A stretch of DNA of 33,057 nucleotides. Source: an uncultured Clostridia bacterium (GTDB lineage Bacteria > Bacillota > Clostridia > Christensenellales > CAG-314). Made by a program: the position numbers and the translations under genes. The DNA lies in the NCBI GenBank assembly GCA_947623225.1, contig CANQGO010000018.1, forward strand, positions 1 through 33,057. Reading direction: 5' to 3'. The notes below the pieces were generated by a model, which had not been told where the DNA came from, did not search any database, and was given only the letters and a program-made list of their open reading frames with translations. Positions 1 through 7,219 of the stretch are shown piece by piece. Within the stretch, counting starts at the first letter, position 1. The number at the start of each line of letters is the position of its first letter.

Positions 1-1308
1 GCGTACGGTGACGCAGCCGTCCGTCTCGGTGTCGAAGTCCACCGTGATGCAGTAGGGGGTGCCGATCTCGTCCTGTCTGCGGTAGCGTTTGCCTATGCTG
101 CCCGCCTCGTCGTAGTCGCAGGAGAACTCCCTGAGCAGGGTGTTGTACAGTTGCTGTGCCGGCTCGGCGAGTTTCTTGGACAAGGGGAGCACGCACGCCT
201 TGAAGGGTGCCAACTCCGGATGAAGGTGCAGTACCACGCGGGTATCCCCTTCGCCTACCGTCTCCTCGTCGTATGCGTTGGTCAAGAATGCCAAAAATGC
301 GCGGTCTGCGCCCAGGCTCGGCTCTATGACGTAGGGTACGAAGCGTTCGCCCGTGATGGGATCGGTGTAGTCCAGCGTCTCGCCGCTCACCTGCGAGTGA
401 CGGGTCAGGTCGTAGTCCGTCCGGTCCGCTATGCCCCACAACTCGCCCCAGCCGAAGGGGAAGCGTACCTCAAAGTCGGTGGTGGCTTTGCTGTAGAAGC
501 ACAACTCTTCCTTGTCGTGGTCGCGCAGACGGAGATTGTCCTCGCGCATGCCCAGCGACAGCAGCCATTGCTTGCAGAAATTCTTCCAATAGTCGAACCA
601 CTCCAGATCGGTGCCCGGCTTGCAGAAGAATTCCAACTCCATCTGTTCGAATTCGCGAGTGCGGAAGATGAAGTTGCCCGGGGTGATCTCGTTGCGGAAA
701 GATTTGCCTATCTGACCAATGCCGAAGGGCAACTTTCTGCGGGTGGTGCGGCAGACATTTTTGAAGTTGACGAATATGCCCTGTGCCGTCTCGGGACGAA
801 GGTATACCGTGGAGGTGCTGTTTTCCGTCACGCCGATGAAGGTCTTGAACATGAGGTTGAACTTGCGTATAGGCGTGAAGTCGCACTTGCCGCACTCGGG
901 GCAGCATATGGAGTGCTTGGCTATATACGCGCTCATCTCGTTGTCGTCCATAGAGGCGACGGTGGAGGGCAGTCCGTGCTCTGTCTGATACTGCTCTATA
1001 AGGTCGTCGGCGCGGTAGCGCGTCTTGCAGCCCTTGCAGTCTATGAGCGGATCGCTGAAGCCGCCTATATGTCCGCTGGCTTCCCAGGTACGGGGATTCA
1101 TGATGATAGCGGAGTCGAGACCGACATTGAGCGGGTTTTCCTTGACGAACTTGCGGTACCAGGCTTGCTTGATATTGTTTTTCAACTCCACGCCCAGCGG
1201 ACCGTAGTCCCATGAGTTGGACAGACCGCCGTATATCTCGCTGCCGGCATACACGAAGCCGCGTCCCTTGCACAGATTGACTAACTTATCCATTGTGAGT
1301 TCAGACAT
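1..1308 (-). CDS. glyS: Glycyl-tRNA synthetase, dimeric (alpha2) type, partial
   Basis: Charges tRNA-Gly with glycine in the cytoplasm. The 436 codons present run off the left window edge, so the C-terminal anticodon-binding part is missing. Seen: an N-terminal [14 protein letters not shown] stretch (class II motif 1 region), a Cys-rich insert (CKGCK ... CPECGKC), the motif 2 region [20 protein letters not shown], and near the edge [16 protein letters not shown]. This is the single-chain archaeal/eukaryotic-like GlyRS common in Bacillota, not the alpha2beta2 type. Start: ATG at 1308 with a GGAG-like site just upstream; a second in-frame ATG at 1293 is possible. The leader from the predicted start point (about 1336) is only about 28 nt, too short for a T-box riboswitch. 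Confidence 0.96.
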   Translation of the reverse strand, partial: MSELTMDKLVNLCKGRGFVYAGSEIYGGLSNSWDYGPLGVELKNNIKQAWYRKFVKENPLNVGLDSAIIMNPRTWEASGHIGGFSDPLIDCKGCKTRYRADDLIEQYQTEHGLPSTVASMDDNEMSAYIAKHSICCPECGKCDFTPIRKFNLMFKTFIGVTENSTSTVYLRPETAQGIFVNFKNVCRTTRRKLPFGIGQIGKSFRNEITPGNFIFRTREFEQMELEFFCKPGTDLEWFDYWKNFCKQWLLSLGMREDNLRLRDHDKEELCFYSKATTDFEVRFPFGWGELWGIADRTDYDLTRHSQVSGETLDYTDPITGERFVPYVIEPSLGADRAFLAFLTNAYDEETVGEGDTRVVLHLHPELAPFKACVLPLSKKLAEPAQQLYNTLLREFSCDYDEAGSIGKRYRRQDEIGTPYCITVDFDTETDGCVTVR

Positions 1309-1342
1309 GTAGTATACTCTCCGAGTCTTGATCGATAACCTA

Positions 1343-1371
1343 ATTGTAGTTTTGTTACCGAAATTTGTCAA
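1343..1371 (-). promoter_or_regulatory. Sigma-A promoter of glyS
   Basis: On the minus strand, -35 TTGACA (1366-1371) and -10 TACAAT (1343-1348) are separated by 17 bp. The predicted start is near 1336, giving a short leader before the ATG at 1308. Confidence 0.8.
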
Positions 1372-1385
1372 GTAAAAAAATAACC

Positions 1386-1414
1386 TTGCAACGCCGCGCA
1401 ATATATGGTATACT
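1386..1414 (+). promoter_or_regulatory. Sigma-A promoter of the Bax inhibitor-like / DUF2804 genes
   Basis: -35 TTGCAA (1386-1391), 17-bp spacer, -10 TATACT (1409-1414). Transcription would start near 1421, which rules out the upstream in-frame start at 1405 and supports the ATG at 1462. Confidence 0.75.
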
Positions 1415-1461
1415 GTAGTAACAAATATGTGCATAATCTATATGCATATCCGGAGGTATAT

Positions 1462-2283
1462 ATGTACACAAGATACGGAAATCCGTCCATGCGTCGCTGG
1501 GCGCGCAAAGCCGCTCGCGGCGAGTTGGTATGCGAAGGCGAGGTCGCCTCTTACGGCGGCATAAGGCGCAAGAGCATACTGCTCATACTGCTGACGGTGG
1601 TGTTGGCTATCGCTACGGAAGCGGCACTGTGGTTCACATTTTATAAGATAATCGCGGGCGAGGCGAATGCGGACATAATAGTACGCGGCGTCATCATAGG
1701 CTCGGTACTGGCGGGCGTGGCAGGCATAGTCATGTTCATAGGGTATATAGTACTGCTTTTCAACGTGCGTGCAGCCAAGTTCGTCGGAATATTGTATTCC
1801 GTGATGCAGGGACTGTTCCTCGGAGCGGTGGGGTCCATCATAGACCTGTTCATGCCGGGCATCACTCTGGCGGCATTGCTGACCACGGGGATAGTATTCG
1901 GCATGTGCCTGCTAATGTACAACAAGCTGCAGGTGCGTATGAGCAGCAGGTTCATGATGGGCACGCTCATAGCGTTGCTTTGCTTTGTAGTGGTGGAGAT
2001 CATACTCGTACCCATACTGTATCTGGTAGCCTCGTCGACGGACAATGTGGCTATGATACTGGGCGTGCAGGCAGGCGTGGCTCTGTTCTGCGTTATATTC
2101 TCCGTCATCACGGTATTTTGGGACATACAGAATATAGACTACATGGTGAAGATGGGCGCGGACAAGAAGTTCGAATGGATACTTGCCTTCAACCTCGCCA
2201 CCAGCCTCATATACCTGTATATGGAGATATTGGAACTGTTGGTGCGTATATTCGCAATATTCGGTGCCAAGAAGAACAGCTGA
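1462..2283 (+). CDS. Bax inhibitor-1 / YccA-like multispanning membrane protein
   Basis: A 273-residue integral membrane protein. The N terminus (YGNPSMRRWARKA) followed by about seven hydrophobic segments resembles the bacterial Bax1-I_2 (YccA/BI-1-like) family. Relatives such as YetJ are proposed pH-dependent calcium-leak channels; that role is family knowledge and not shown here. Membrane segments begin near residue 41 (SILLILLTVVLAIATEA) and continue to a final segment near residue 255; the C terminus is basic (GAKKNS). Start: ATG at 1462 with GGAGG at 1452-1456, five bases upstream. The next gene starts 3 bp after the stop, so the two are probably cotranscribed. Family assignment is by pattern; another DUF of similar topology cannot be excluded. 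Confidence 0.75.
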   Translation: MYTRYGNPSMRRWARKAARGELVCEGEVASYGGIRRKSILLILLTVVLAIATEAALWFTFYKIIAGEANADIIVRGVIIGSVLAGVAGIVMFIGYIVLLFNVRAAKFVGILYSVMQGLFLGAVGSIIDLFMPGITLAALLTTGIVFGMCLLMYNKLQVRMSSRFMMGTLIALLCFVVVEIILVPILYLVASSTDNVAMILGVQAGVALFCVIFSVITVFWDIQNIDYMVKMGADKKFEWILAFNLATSLIYLYMEILELLVRIFAIFGAKKNS

Positions 2284-2286
2284 CGT

Positions 2287-3270
2287 ATGAGAGAGATCTT
2301 GGCAAACGAGCCGTTGCTGGACAGTCACGGCAGACCGGCTACGTCCGGCTACTCGCGGCACATGCAATTCGTATGGGATAAGAAGGACGTGCACTCGTCG
2401 CGGCTGGAGGAGTGGGACGTGTATCGCATACACTTCGGCGGCAGGTATGTATTGCAGTTGGCACTGGGGCACAGCGTATATACCGTGCATGCCCATGCCA
2501 CGCTGACGGACCTGGCGACGGGGGACGTGCACCGTATGTGCAGGACGACAGCGGCTCCTCGCGCGTATAAGCGGCAGACGCCCACCAACCCGGAGACGGC
2601 GAACGACCTGCAATACTTCGGCAAAAACTACCTCGTGCAGTTCGAGACTACGGACAAGTTCCGCAGACTGGCTCTCACCTGCAACGAGTACGCCGGTATC
2701 AAGGCGGAGATATTCCTGATGCTGACCAATGTGGGCAAGGCGAAGGAAAAGTTGGCAGTCGTCACGCCCTTTGACAAGCCGGGACAGTGGCAACTGCGCT
2801 ATCTGGAGAGTTGCTTCACCGTCAACGGCTATGTGCGTATAGAGGACGTCGCCTATCAGATAACGGACGGCTTCGGCATGCTCAATTGGAGCAGAGGCGT
2901 GCTGCCCGCGCGGTACAAGCAGGCGTGGGGCGGCGGAGGCACCAATGTGGAAGGCAAACCTTTCGGCTTCAGCATAGGCTGGGGCTTGGGCAACGCCGAG
3001 CAAGCCACCGAGAACGCCTTTTTCTTCGACAACAAGACGTACAAGCTGACGCAGGTGCAGGAGATAGGTATAGGCGATACATATCGCTATGTGGACGATG
3101 AAGAGCGGTTCGTATTCAAGGCGGAGCCTATATACGAGTACGACGCGGATACGCCGCAGGGCAGGGTCCACTGCATATACGGCAAGTGGACGGGGCGCGT
3201 CGTGCTGGAGGACGGCACGGAACAAAATATACCGCCCTTTCTCGCCTTTTGCGAGCATATGTCCAGATAG
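2287..3270 (+). CDS. DUF2804 family protein
   Basis: A 327-residue soluble protein without signal peptide or membrane segment. The C-terminal half carries the family pattern: NWSRGVLP, then WGGG, then FGFSIGWGLGNAEQATENAFF, followed by a beta-rich tail. DUF2804 proteins have no established biochemical function; their fold is predicted to be a beta-sandwich related to lipocalin/hydroxyneurosporene-synthase-like proteins, which is inference. It starts 3 bp after the upstream membrane protein and has no obvious Shine-Dalgarno site of its own, suggesting translational coupling. No terminator is visible after it; a sporulation-type promoter lies 22 bp downstream. Confidence 0.8.
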   Translation: MREILANEPLLDSHGRPATSGYSRHMQFVWDKKDVHSSRLEEWDVYRIHFGGRYVLQLALGHSVYTVHAHATLTDLATGDVHRMCRTTAAPRAYKRQTPTNPETANDLQYFGKNYLVQFETTDKFRRLALTCNEYAGIKAEIFLMLTNVGKAKEKLAVVTPFDKPGQWQLRYLESCFTVNGYVRIEDVAYQITDGFGMLNWSRGVLPARYKQAWGGGGTNVEGKPFGFSIGWGLGNAEQATENAFFFDNKTYKLTQVQEIGIGDTYRYVDDEERFVFKAEPIYEYDADTPQGRVHCIYGKWTGRVVLEDGTEQNIPPFLAFCEHMSR

Positions 3271-3292
3271 AAGGGTACAGATAGATAAAGTT

Positions 3293-3322
3293 GTCATAAA
3301 TTGTCGCTTCGAGGCATGTTAT
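3293..3322 (+). promoter_or_regulatory. Candidate sigma-E (mother-cell) promoter of spoIIID
   Basis: GTCATAAA (3293-3300) is followed after 14 bp by CATGTTAT (3315-3322). This approximates the Bacillus sigma-E consensus (-35 GKCATATT, 14-15 bp, -10 CATACAMT) at about 6/8 and 5/8 positions. In B. subtilis spoIIID is transcribed by sigma-E. No good sigma-A pair was seen here. Confidence 0.5.
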
Positions 3323-3344
3323 ATAGTACAACTCGGAGCGGCGA

Positions 3345-3614
3345 ATGAAGGAGTATATCAAGGAACGTGCGGTGCAGATAGCCGACTACGTCATAGCGCA
3401 CAGGTGTACGGTGCGCGAGGCGGCGGCGGAGTTCTGCGTGAGCAAGTCCACCGCGCACAAGGATCTGTCCGAGCGTCTGCCCGAGGTGGATGCGAGCAGA
3501 CATGCGGAAGCGTCCGCCATACTGGCTATGAACTGGTCGGATCGCTACAATCGAGGCGGAGCGGCTACGCGGTACAAGTACGCACGGGTAAAAAGCAATA
3601 AAAAAATGAGGTAG
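3345..3614 (+). CDS. spoIIID: Sporulation transcriptional regulator SpoIIID
   Basis: An 89-residue DNA-binding protein that, in Bacillus and Clostridium, switches mother-cell gene expression between the sigma-E and sigma-K stages of endospore formation. Seen: the N-terminal KEYIKERAVQIADYV, a helix-turn-helix at about residues 22-43 containing AAEFCVSKSTAHKDLSERLP, and the C-terminal RGGAATRYKY motif, all close to the B. subtilis protein in order and length. Start: ATG at 3345 with GGAG at 3335-3338. The stop codon lies inside the 5' arm of the terminator stem. It is the only sporulation gene in the window; its presence suggests, but does not prove, that the organism sporulates. Confidence 0.95.
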   Translation: MKEYIKERAVQIADYVIAHRCTVREAAAEFCVSKSTAHKDLSERLPEVDASRHAEASAILAMNWSDRYNRGGAATRYKYARVKSNKKMR

Positions 3615-3634
3615 TGTGACTACCTCGTTTTTTT
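3601..3634. terminator. Bidirectional terminator between spoIIID and the DUF697 gene
   Basis: A 7-bp perfect stem (GAGGTAG 3608-3614 / CTACCTC 3620-3626, loop TGTGA) is flanked by an A-run (3601-3606) and a T-run (3628-3634), so it can end transcription from both converging genes. The spoIIID stop codon TAG is the last three bases of the 5' arm. Confidence 0.85.
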
Positions 3635-3648
3635 GTACCGTGACTGCG

Positions 3649-4704
3649 TCAAGCGGTCACTTTGGTGCGTTTTTTGTTTTTCAACTCCTGCTCGAGTTCG
3701 TCGCACGCCTCGGCAAGCTCTTCCTGAGTCTCGCCCACGTCCACGCCGTCGAGGATGTTTTGCAGACGGTATTCCGTATTCAGGTAGCGGATGGTCTGAT
3801 AGCCTATGACGGTGGTGAGGGTGCCGTTGGCCAGTCCCTGCACGCTGCTGTCCACGATGGCAGCTATAGCGTTGCCGAGAATGGGTATGCCCTTGACGGC
3901 GGAGCCCATAGTCTGTACCACGCTGTGGCCTATATTCATCCCGCCGAGTCCGTAGGCGATGAGAGCGTTTTGCAATACTCTGCTCACTATACGGGCAAGT
4001 CGCGCGTCGGACGGACGGAAGCCGTACAGGTACACGAGGTCCTTTATAAGCTGCAGATTGAGGAATATGACCAGTGCGGTGTCCACCTTTGCCGTCTGGG
4101 ATATGGCGGAGTAGGCTGCGCACTTGAGACTGCTGCGGAAGATAAGCTCCTTGGCGTTTTTCTTGACGGAGCCTTGGTACAGTCGGGTCAGGGCGTCTTT
4201 GAGCCCCTCCTCGTCGCCCACCTTCAGGGCAATGGCGAGTTTGCCGACGGTCTCGCTGTCGTACCAGCCTACGCCCTCCACCTTGCCCGTCAGATCTATG
4301 ATCTTCTCCGCTATCTCGTGGCGCAGTTTTCTGTTGTGCCGCTTGGCTTCCTTAGCCGTGTAGGCGTTCACGTTGGTCTGGAATGCGCCTGTACGCATGA
4401 CCTTGACCAGCGGGACTATGAATATACATATATATACGACTATGCAAGCCGCGCCTACGGCGTAGCCGGCGTATTCGTTCACTTCGTATACGCGCATGGT
4501 CAGGAAGAACAGGCAGACGAAGAGGATCACGCCTATCAATCCCGAACCCATCCATAGCAGGAGACGTGCACCGCGCACATTCTGGCGGCGGGTGTACTTC
4601 TGCTCGTATTCGTAGATGGTCATCTTGCCGCTCTGCGCGCTGTCGGCAGGGTTGCCGGCGTCGGCGGGAAGGACGGCGTTTGTCTTTTGTTTCTTTTTAC
4701 TCAT
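3649..4704 (-). CDS. DUF697 / YcjF-like membrane protein
   Basis: A 351-residue protein with a polar N-terminal tail, two membrane segments at about residues 45-70 and 78-103, and a C-terminal helical domain. The stretch from about residue 200 (SLKCAAYSAISQTAKVD) through LIKDLVYLYGFRPS and RIVSRVLQNALIAYG matches the DUF697 pattern seen in YcjF-type proteins and in some GTPase-linked proteins; the function is unknown. The C terminus is acidic then basic (ELEQELKNKKRTK). Start: ATG at 4704 with GGAGG six to nine bases upstream. It begins 21 bp after the TtcA-like gene and is likely cotranscribed with it, ending at the shared terminator. Confidence 0.7.
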   Translation of the reverse strand: MSKKKQKTNAVLPADAGNPADSAQSGKMTIYEYEQKYTRRQNVRGARLLLWMGSGLIGVILFVCLFFLTMRVYEVNEYAGYAVGAACIVVYICIFIVPLVKVMRTGAFQTNVNAYTAKEAKRHNRKLRHEIAEKIIDLTGKVEGVGWYDSETVGKLAIALKVGDEEGLKDALTRLYQGSVKKNAKELIFRSSLKCAAYSAISQTAKVDTALVIFLNLQLIKDLVYLYGFRPSDARLARIVSRVLQNALIAYGLGGMNIGHSVVQTMGSAVKGIPILGNAIAAIVDSSVQGLANGTLTTVIGYQTIRYLNTEYRLQNILDGVDVGETQEELAEACDELEQELKNKKRTKVTA

Positions 4705-4725
4705 ATATTCCTCCCATCGCGGAGA

Positions 4726-5445
4726 TCAGCGCAGAGGCTTGCTCCACAGGTTGTATCTATCGGGGTGCATGATGGCGTTGGCGAACTTCTCGCGAATGTC
4801 CGGATCGTCCCGTGCCAGCTCGTCCAGAAGCTGTTTGACGCGCTCGCGCTCGGTGTGCTTGTTGGCAGGGCAGGGACTTGCTACGACGGGCAGGTCTCTC
4901 GCGAAGCTCACTATATCCCTCTCCGGAATGTAGACCATAGGACGTATGAGGGTGATGCCGCTGCGGGACATGTAGCTGACGGGTTGGAAGGTGCTGAGTC
5001 TGCCCTCGTGCAGCAGGCTGAGCAGAAACGTCTCCGTCACGTCGTCGCGGTGGTGTCCGAGAGCCAACTTGCCTATGCCCTGTCTGTTCAGCTCCGAGTT
5101 CAGCGCGCCTCTGCGCATCTTGGCGCACAGACTGCAGGGGTTTGGCTCCTTGCGGATATCGAATACGATCTGCGCTATGTCCGTACGGACTATGGTGTAG
5201 GGTACGCGCAGCCGTTCGCAATATTCCCTTATCGGCTCAAACGAGCAGTCGGCAAAACCCATATCCACTGTGACTGCGGCGAGGGTAAAGGGCAGTATGT
5301 GATCGCGATACGCCGCGAGCAATGCCAGCAGCGTCAGGCTGTCCTTGCCGCCGGATATGCCCACAGCCACGCTGTCGCCCCGACTCAGCATGCCGTAGTC
5401 CTCTATTGCCCGCCTCAGCGGTGAAAGCAGTTTGTTTGCGTCCAT
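4726..5445 (-). CDS. ttcA: TtcA-like tRNA 2-thiocytidine synthetase
   Basis: A 239-residue PP-loop ATPase. TtcA enzymes use ATP, a sulfur donor and an oxygen-sensitive [4Fe-4S] cluster to thiolate cytidine 32 of tRNA. Seen: the PP-loop SGGKDS at residues 31-36, GHHRDDVTETF at 130-140, the cysteine pair C104/C107 in NPCSLC, and a third cysteine C192 in SPCPANK; these match the three cluster ligands of TtcA. Start: ATG at 5445. The segment LLSPLRRAIEDYGML directly precedes the PP-loop domain as in relatives. There is no Shine-Dalgarno sequence, and the predicted transcript start coincides with the ATG (see findings). A TTG 36 bases further upstream would lie in the promoter and was not used. 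Other TtcA-like paralogues have different targets, so the exact substrate is uncertain. Confidence 0.85.
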   Translation of the reverse strand: MDANKLLSPLRRAIEDYGMLSRGDSVAVGISGGKDSLTLLALLAAYRDHILPFTLAAVTVDMGFADCSFEPIREYCERLRVPYTIVRTDIAQIVFDIRKEPNPCSLCAKMRRGALNSELNRQGIGKLALGHHRDDVTETFLLSLLHEGRLSTFQPVSYMSRSGITLIRPMVYIPERDIVSFARDLPVVASPCPANKHTERERVKQLLDELARDDPDIREKFANAIMHPDRYNLWSKPLR

Positions 5446-5452
5446 ATATTCA

Positions 5453-5481
5453 ATTGTACATTGTGCGGCATATTTTTGCAA
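5453..5481 (-). promoter_or_regulatory. Sigma-A promoter of the TtcA-like gene, probably leaderless
   Basis: On the minus strand, -35 TTGCAA (5476-5481), 17-bp spacer and -10 TACAAT (5453-5458). Only 7 nt separate the -10 box from the ATG at 5445, so the transcript should begin at or next to the start codon. Confidence 0.65.
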
Positions 5482-5508
5482 GTTTTTTCAAAAATTATTT
5501 GCGGCTTG

Positions 5509-5538
5509 TTTACAAATCCGTCACGGATATGGTATCAT
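5509..5538 (+). promoter_or_regulatory. Sigma-A promoter of the rubredoxin/rubrerythrin pair
   Basis: -35 TTTACA (5509-5514), 18-bp spacer, -10 TATCAT (5533-5538). The predicted start near 5545 leaves room for the AAGGAG site at 5559-5564. It is back to back with the ttcA promoter. No PerR-type operator was recognised. Confidence 0.6.
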
Positions 5539-5572
5539 ATATACACCAAAATACTTACAAGGAGAACCGGAT

Positions 5573-5683
5573 ATGAAGTGGATTTGCAATGTTTGCGGAT
5601 ATGTTCATGAAGGCGACACACCTCCGGAGGTCTGTCCTCTGTGCGGAGTGGGCGCAGAAGAATTCACCGCGCAGGAAGACTGA
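5573..5683 (+). CDS. 36-residue rubredoxin-like protein
   Basis: A tiny iron-binding protein. Four cysteines at positions 5, 8, 21 and 24 form two CxxC-type knuckles (CNVCGY and CPLC), the rubredoxin-type single-iron site, but the protein is shorter than the usual 52-54-residue rubredoxin. It is 19/36 identical by eye to the N-terminal domain of the reverse rubrerythrin encoded 40 bp downstream. Start: ATG at 5573 with AAGGAG at 5559-5564 (8-base gap), which supports it as a real gene. It may be a stand-alone electron carrier for the neighbouring peroxidase; this role is inferred from context only. Confidence 0.85.
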   Translation: MKWICNVCGYVHEGDTPPEVCPLCGVGAEEFTAQED

Positions 5684-5723
5684 GTATGGCGCGTAAGCGC
5701 GAATAAAATGGAGGTAATATAAA

Positions 5724-6263
5724 ATGAAATTTGTTTGTTCCGTATGCGGATATGTGTACGAAGGCGACGAGGCACCCGAGAAGTGCCCCGTATGCAAGGC
5801 TCCCAAGGAAAAGTTCATCCAACAGTCGGAGATGAGTTGGGCTGCGGAGCACGTTGTGGGCGTGGCGCAGGGCGCACCTCTGGACATCCTGGACGACCTG
5901 AGAGCCAACTTCAACGGCGAATGCAGCGAAGTGGGTATGTATCTCGCCATGAGCCGTGTGGCTTTCCGCGAGGGCTATCCCGAGATCGGTCTGTATTGGG
6001 AAAAGGCGGCTTACGAAGAGGCTGAGCACGCCGCCAAGTTCGCCGAGTTGCTGGGCGAAGTGGTGACGGACAGCACGGAGAAAAATCTGAAAATGCGTAT
6101 CGAGGCGGAGAACGGTGCCACGATGGGCAAGACGGATCTCGCCAAGCGCGCCAAGGCACTCAATCTGGACGCTATACACGACACCGTCCACGAGATGGCT
6201 CGCGACGAGGCACGCCACGGCAAGGCTTTTCTCGGACTGTACAACCGCTATTTCAAAAAGTAA
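5724..6263 (+). CDS. Reverse rubrerythrin (NADH-linked peroxidase component)
   Basis: A 179-residue non-haem iron protein for peroxide detoxification in anaerobes. The rubredoxin-like domain is N-terminal (CSVCGY at 5-10, CPVC at 21-24), the reverse of classical rubrerythrin, and is followed by a four-helix diiron domain. Likely diiron ligands lie in [31 protein letters not shown] and [11 protein letters not shown]. In Clostridium acetobutylicum such proteins reduce hydrogen peroxide, and oxygen via partner flavoproteins and rubredoxin; the same role is expected here. Start: ATG at 5724 with GGAGG at 5711-5715. It is the second gene after the promoter at 5509-5538 and ends at a strong terminator. 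Confidence 0.93.
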   Translation: MKFVCSVCGYVYEGDEAPEKCPVCKAPKEKFIQQSEMSWAAEHVVGVAQGAPLDILDDLRANFNGECSEVGMYLAMSRVAFREGYPEIGLYWEKAAYEEAEHAAKFAELLGEVVTDSTEKNLKMRIEAENGATMGKTDLAKRAKALNLDAIHDTVHEMARDEARHGKAFLGLYNRYFKK

Positions 6264-6274
6264 ATTACACGTAG

Positions 6275-6305
6275 AAGGCACGGCTTATCACCGTGCTTTT
6301 CTTTT
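6275..6305 (+). terminator. Terminator after the reverse rubrerythrin gene
   Basis: 9-bp stem (6275-6283 with 6291-6299, one G-U pair), 7-nt loop, followed by a T-rich tract to 6305. Confidence 0.85.
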
Positions 6306-6319
6306 GCCGAAATTTGCTC

Positions 6320-6348
6320 TTGTCACGGAGAAGATATTGTAGTATAAT
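6320..6348 (+). promoter_or_regulatory. Sigma-A promoter of the patatin/lipoprotein/aro operon
   Basis: -35 TTGTCA (6320-6325), 17-bp spacer, -10 TATAAT (6343-6348); start near 6355. It is the only convincing promoter seen upstream of the genes 6413-13194, which are closely spaced or overlapping. Confidence 0.75.
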
Positions 6349-6412
6349 ATAGAAAAATATATAATCGGGATATTATATATATCTGGCGTCGGTATGCAAG
6401 ACGCTGCACGTT

Positions 6413-7207
6413 ATGAAAAAATACAGTACGAGCAATGTGAAAATAAAACGCAAGGTAGGTCTTGCGCTATCCGGAGGCGGCACGAGAGGGCTGGCGCATG
6501 TGGGCGTCATCAAGGCGTTCAACGAGGAACGGATAGGTTTCGACTATGTGGCAGGCACCTCCGTGGGTAGTCTCATAGGCGCGTTGTACTGCGCCGACGT
6601 GGGCATGGACGCCATAGTGGCGGAGGCCAAGTTGGTGGAGCGCAGGGAATTGCTGCGCAGATTTCTGGTCAATTCCGACTCCGCCAATATAGCGCGCGTG
6701 GCGAACAGACTGCTTGTGGACAGGACGTTCGAGCAGTTGAGTATCCCCTTCACCGCGGTGGCGGTGGATATACTGACGGGCAGCGAGATACTACTGTCTG
6801 ACGGCAATGTGGCGCAGGCGGTATCGGCAAGTTGCGCCGTGCCTGGACTGTTCAAGCCGGTGAGGATAGGAGACCGTCTGCTGGTGGACGGCGGTCTGCT
6901 CAACAATATGCCTGCCGACGTATGCAGGGCTATGGGCGCGCAGATAGTGATAGGCGTGGATCTGAACCACAATCGCGGCTCGGGCGCACGCTCGGAGAAG
7001 CTGACGGATATAGTCATAGCCGCCTGGAACATAACTACCAAGTCCACCATGTATAAGGGGCTGCAAAACAGCGACATTGTAATAGAACCGGAGTTGGGCG
7101 AATACAATCGTGCGCGTCTGGACAATATAGACGAGATGGTGGCGGAAGGCTACCGCGCGGCGAAGGCACAGATGCCCGGCATTAAAAAGTTGCTGGGATT
7201 GAAGTAA
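6413..7207 (+). CDS. Patatin-like phospholipase (RssA family)
   Basis: A 264-residue predicted serine lipid acyl hydrolase of the bacterial RssA/NTE-like patatin family. Seen: the oxyanion loop GGGTRG at 21-26, the nucleophile elbow GTSVGS at 48-53 (Ser50), and the catalytic Asp159 in VDGGLLNNMP. The Ser-Asp dyad is therefore intact. There is no signal peptide, so it is probably cytoplasmic or peripheral to the membrane. Natural substrates of this subfamily are mostly unknown. Start: ATG at 6413, with no clear Shine-Dalgarno sequence; a GTG eight codons further in (6437) is an alternative. It is 12 bp upstream of the lipoprotein gene and probably the first gene of the aro transcript. Confidence 0.9.
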   Translation: MKKYSTSNVKIKRKVGLALSGGGTRGLAHVGVIKAFNEERIGFDYVAGTSVGSLIGALYCADVGMDAIVAEAKLVERRELLRRFLVNSDSANIARVANRLLVDRTFEQLSIPFTAVAVDILTGSEILLSDGNVAQAVSASCAVPGLFKPVRIGDRLLVDGGLLNNMPADVCRAMGAQIVIGVDLNHNRGSGARSEKLTDIVIAAWNITTKSTMYKGLQNSDIVIEPELGEYNRARLDNIDEMVAEGYRAAKAQMPGIKKLLGLK

Positions 7208-7219
7208 ACGGAGAAGGAC

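Noticed and set aside
1405-1461. Upstream in-frame start for the BI-1-like gene
   Set aside because: It lies within the -10 region of the predicted promoter, upstream of the transcript start; the ATG at 1462 has a good ribosome site.
1309-1461. T-box riboswitch upstream of glyS
   Set aside because: The predicted leader is only about 28 nt and no T-box sequence or specifier stem was seen.
1912-3297. A 461-codon open frame on the minus strand
   Set aside because: It is antisense to the membrane protein and DUF2804 genes; composition is His/Arg/Tyr-rich and not protein-like.
5446-5481. TTG start adding 12 residues to the TtcA-like protein
   Set aside because: It lies in the -35 box of the promoter and adds residues absent in the family.
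5684-5723. GCGC-GTAA-GCGC hairpin between the mini-rubredoxin and rubrerythrin genes
   Set aside because: Only 4-5 bp with no T-run; too weak to call a terminator or processing site.
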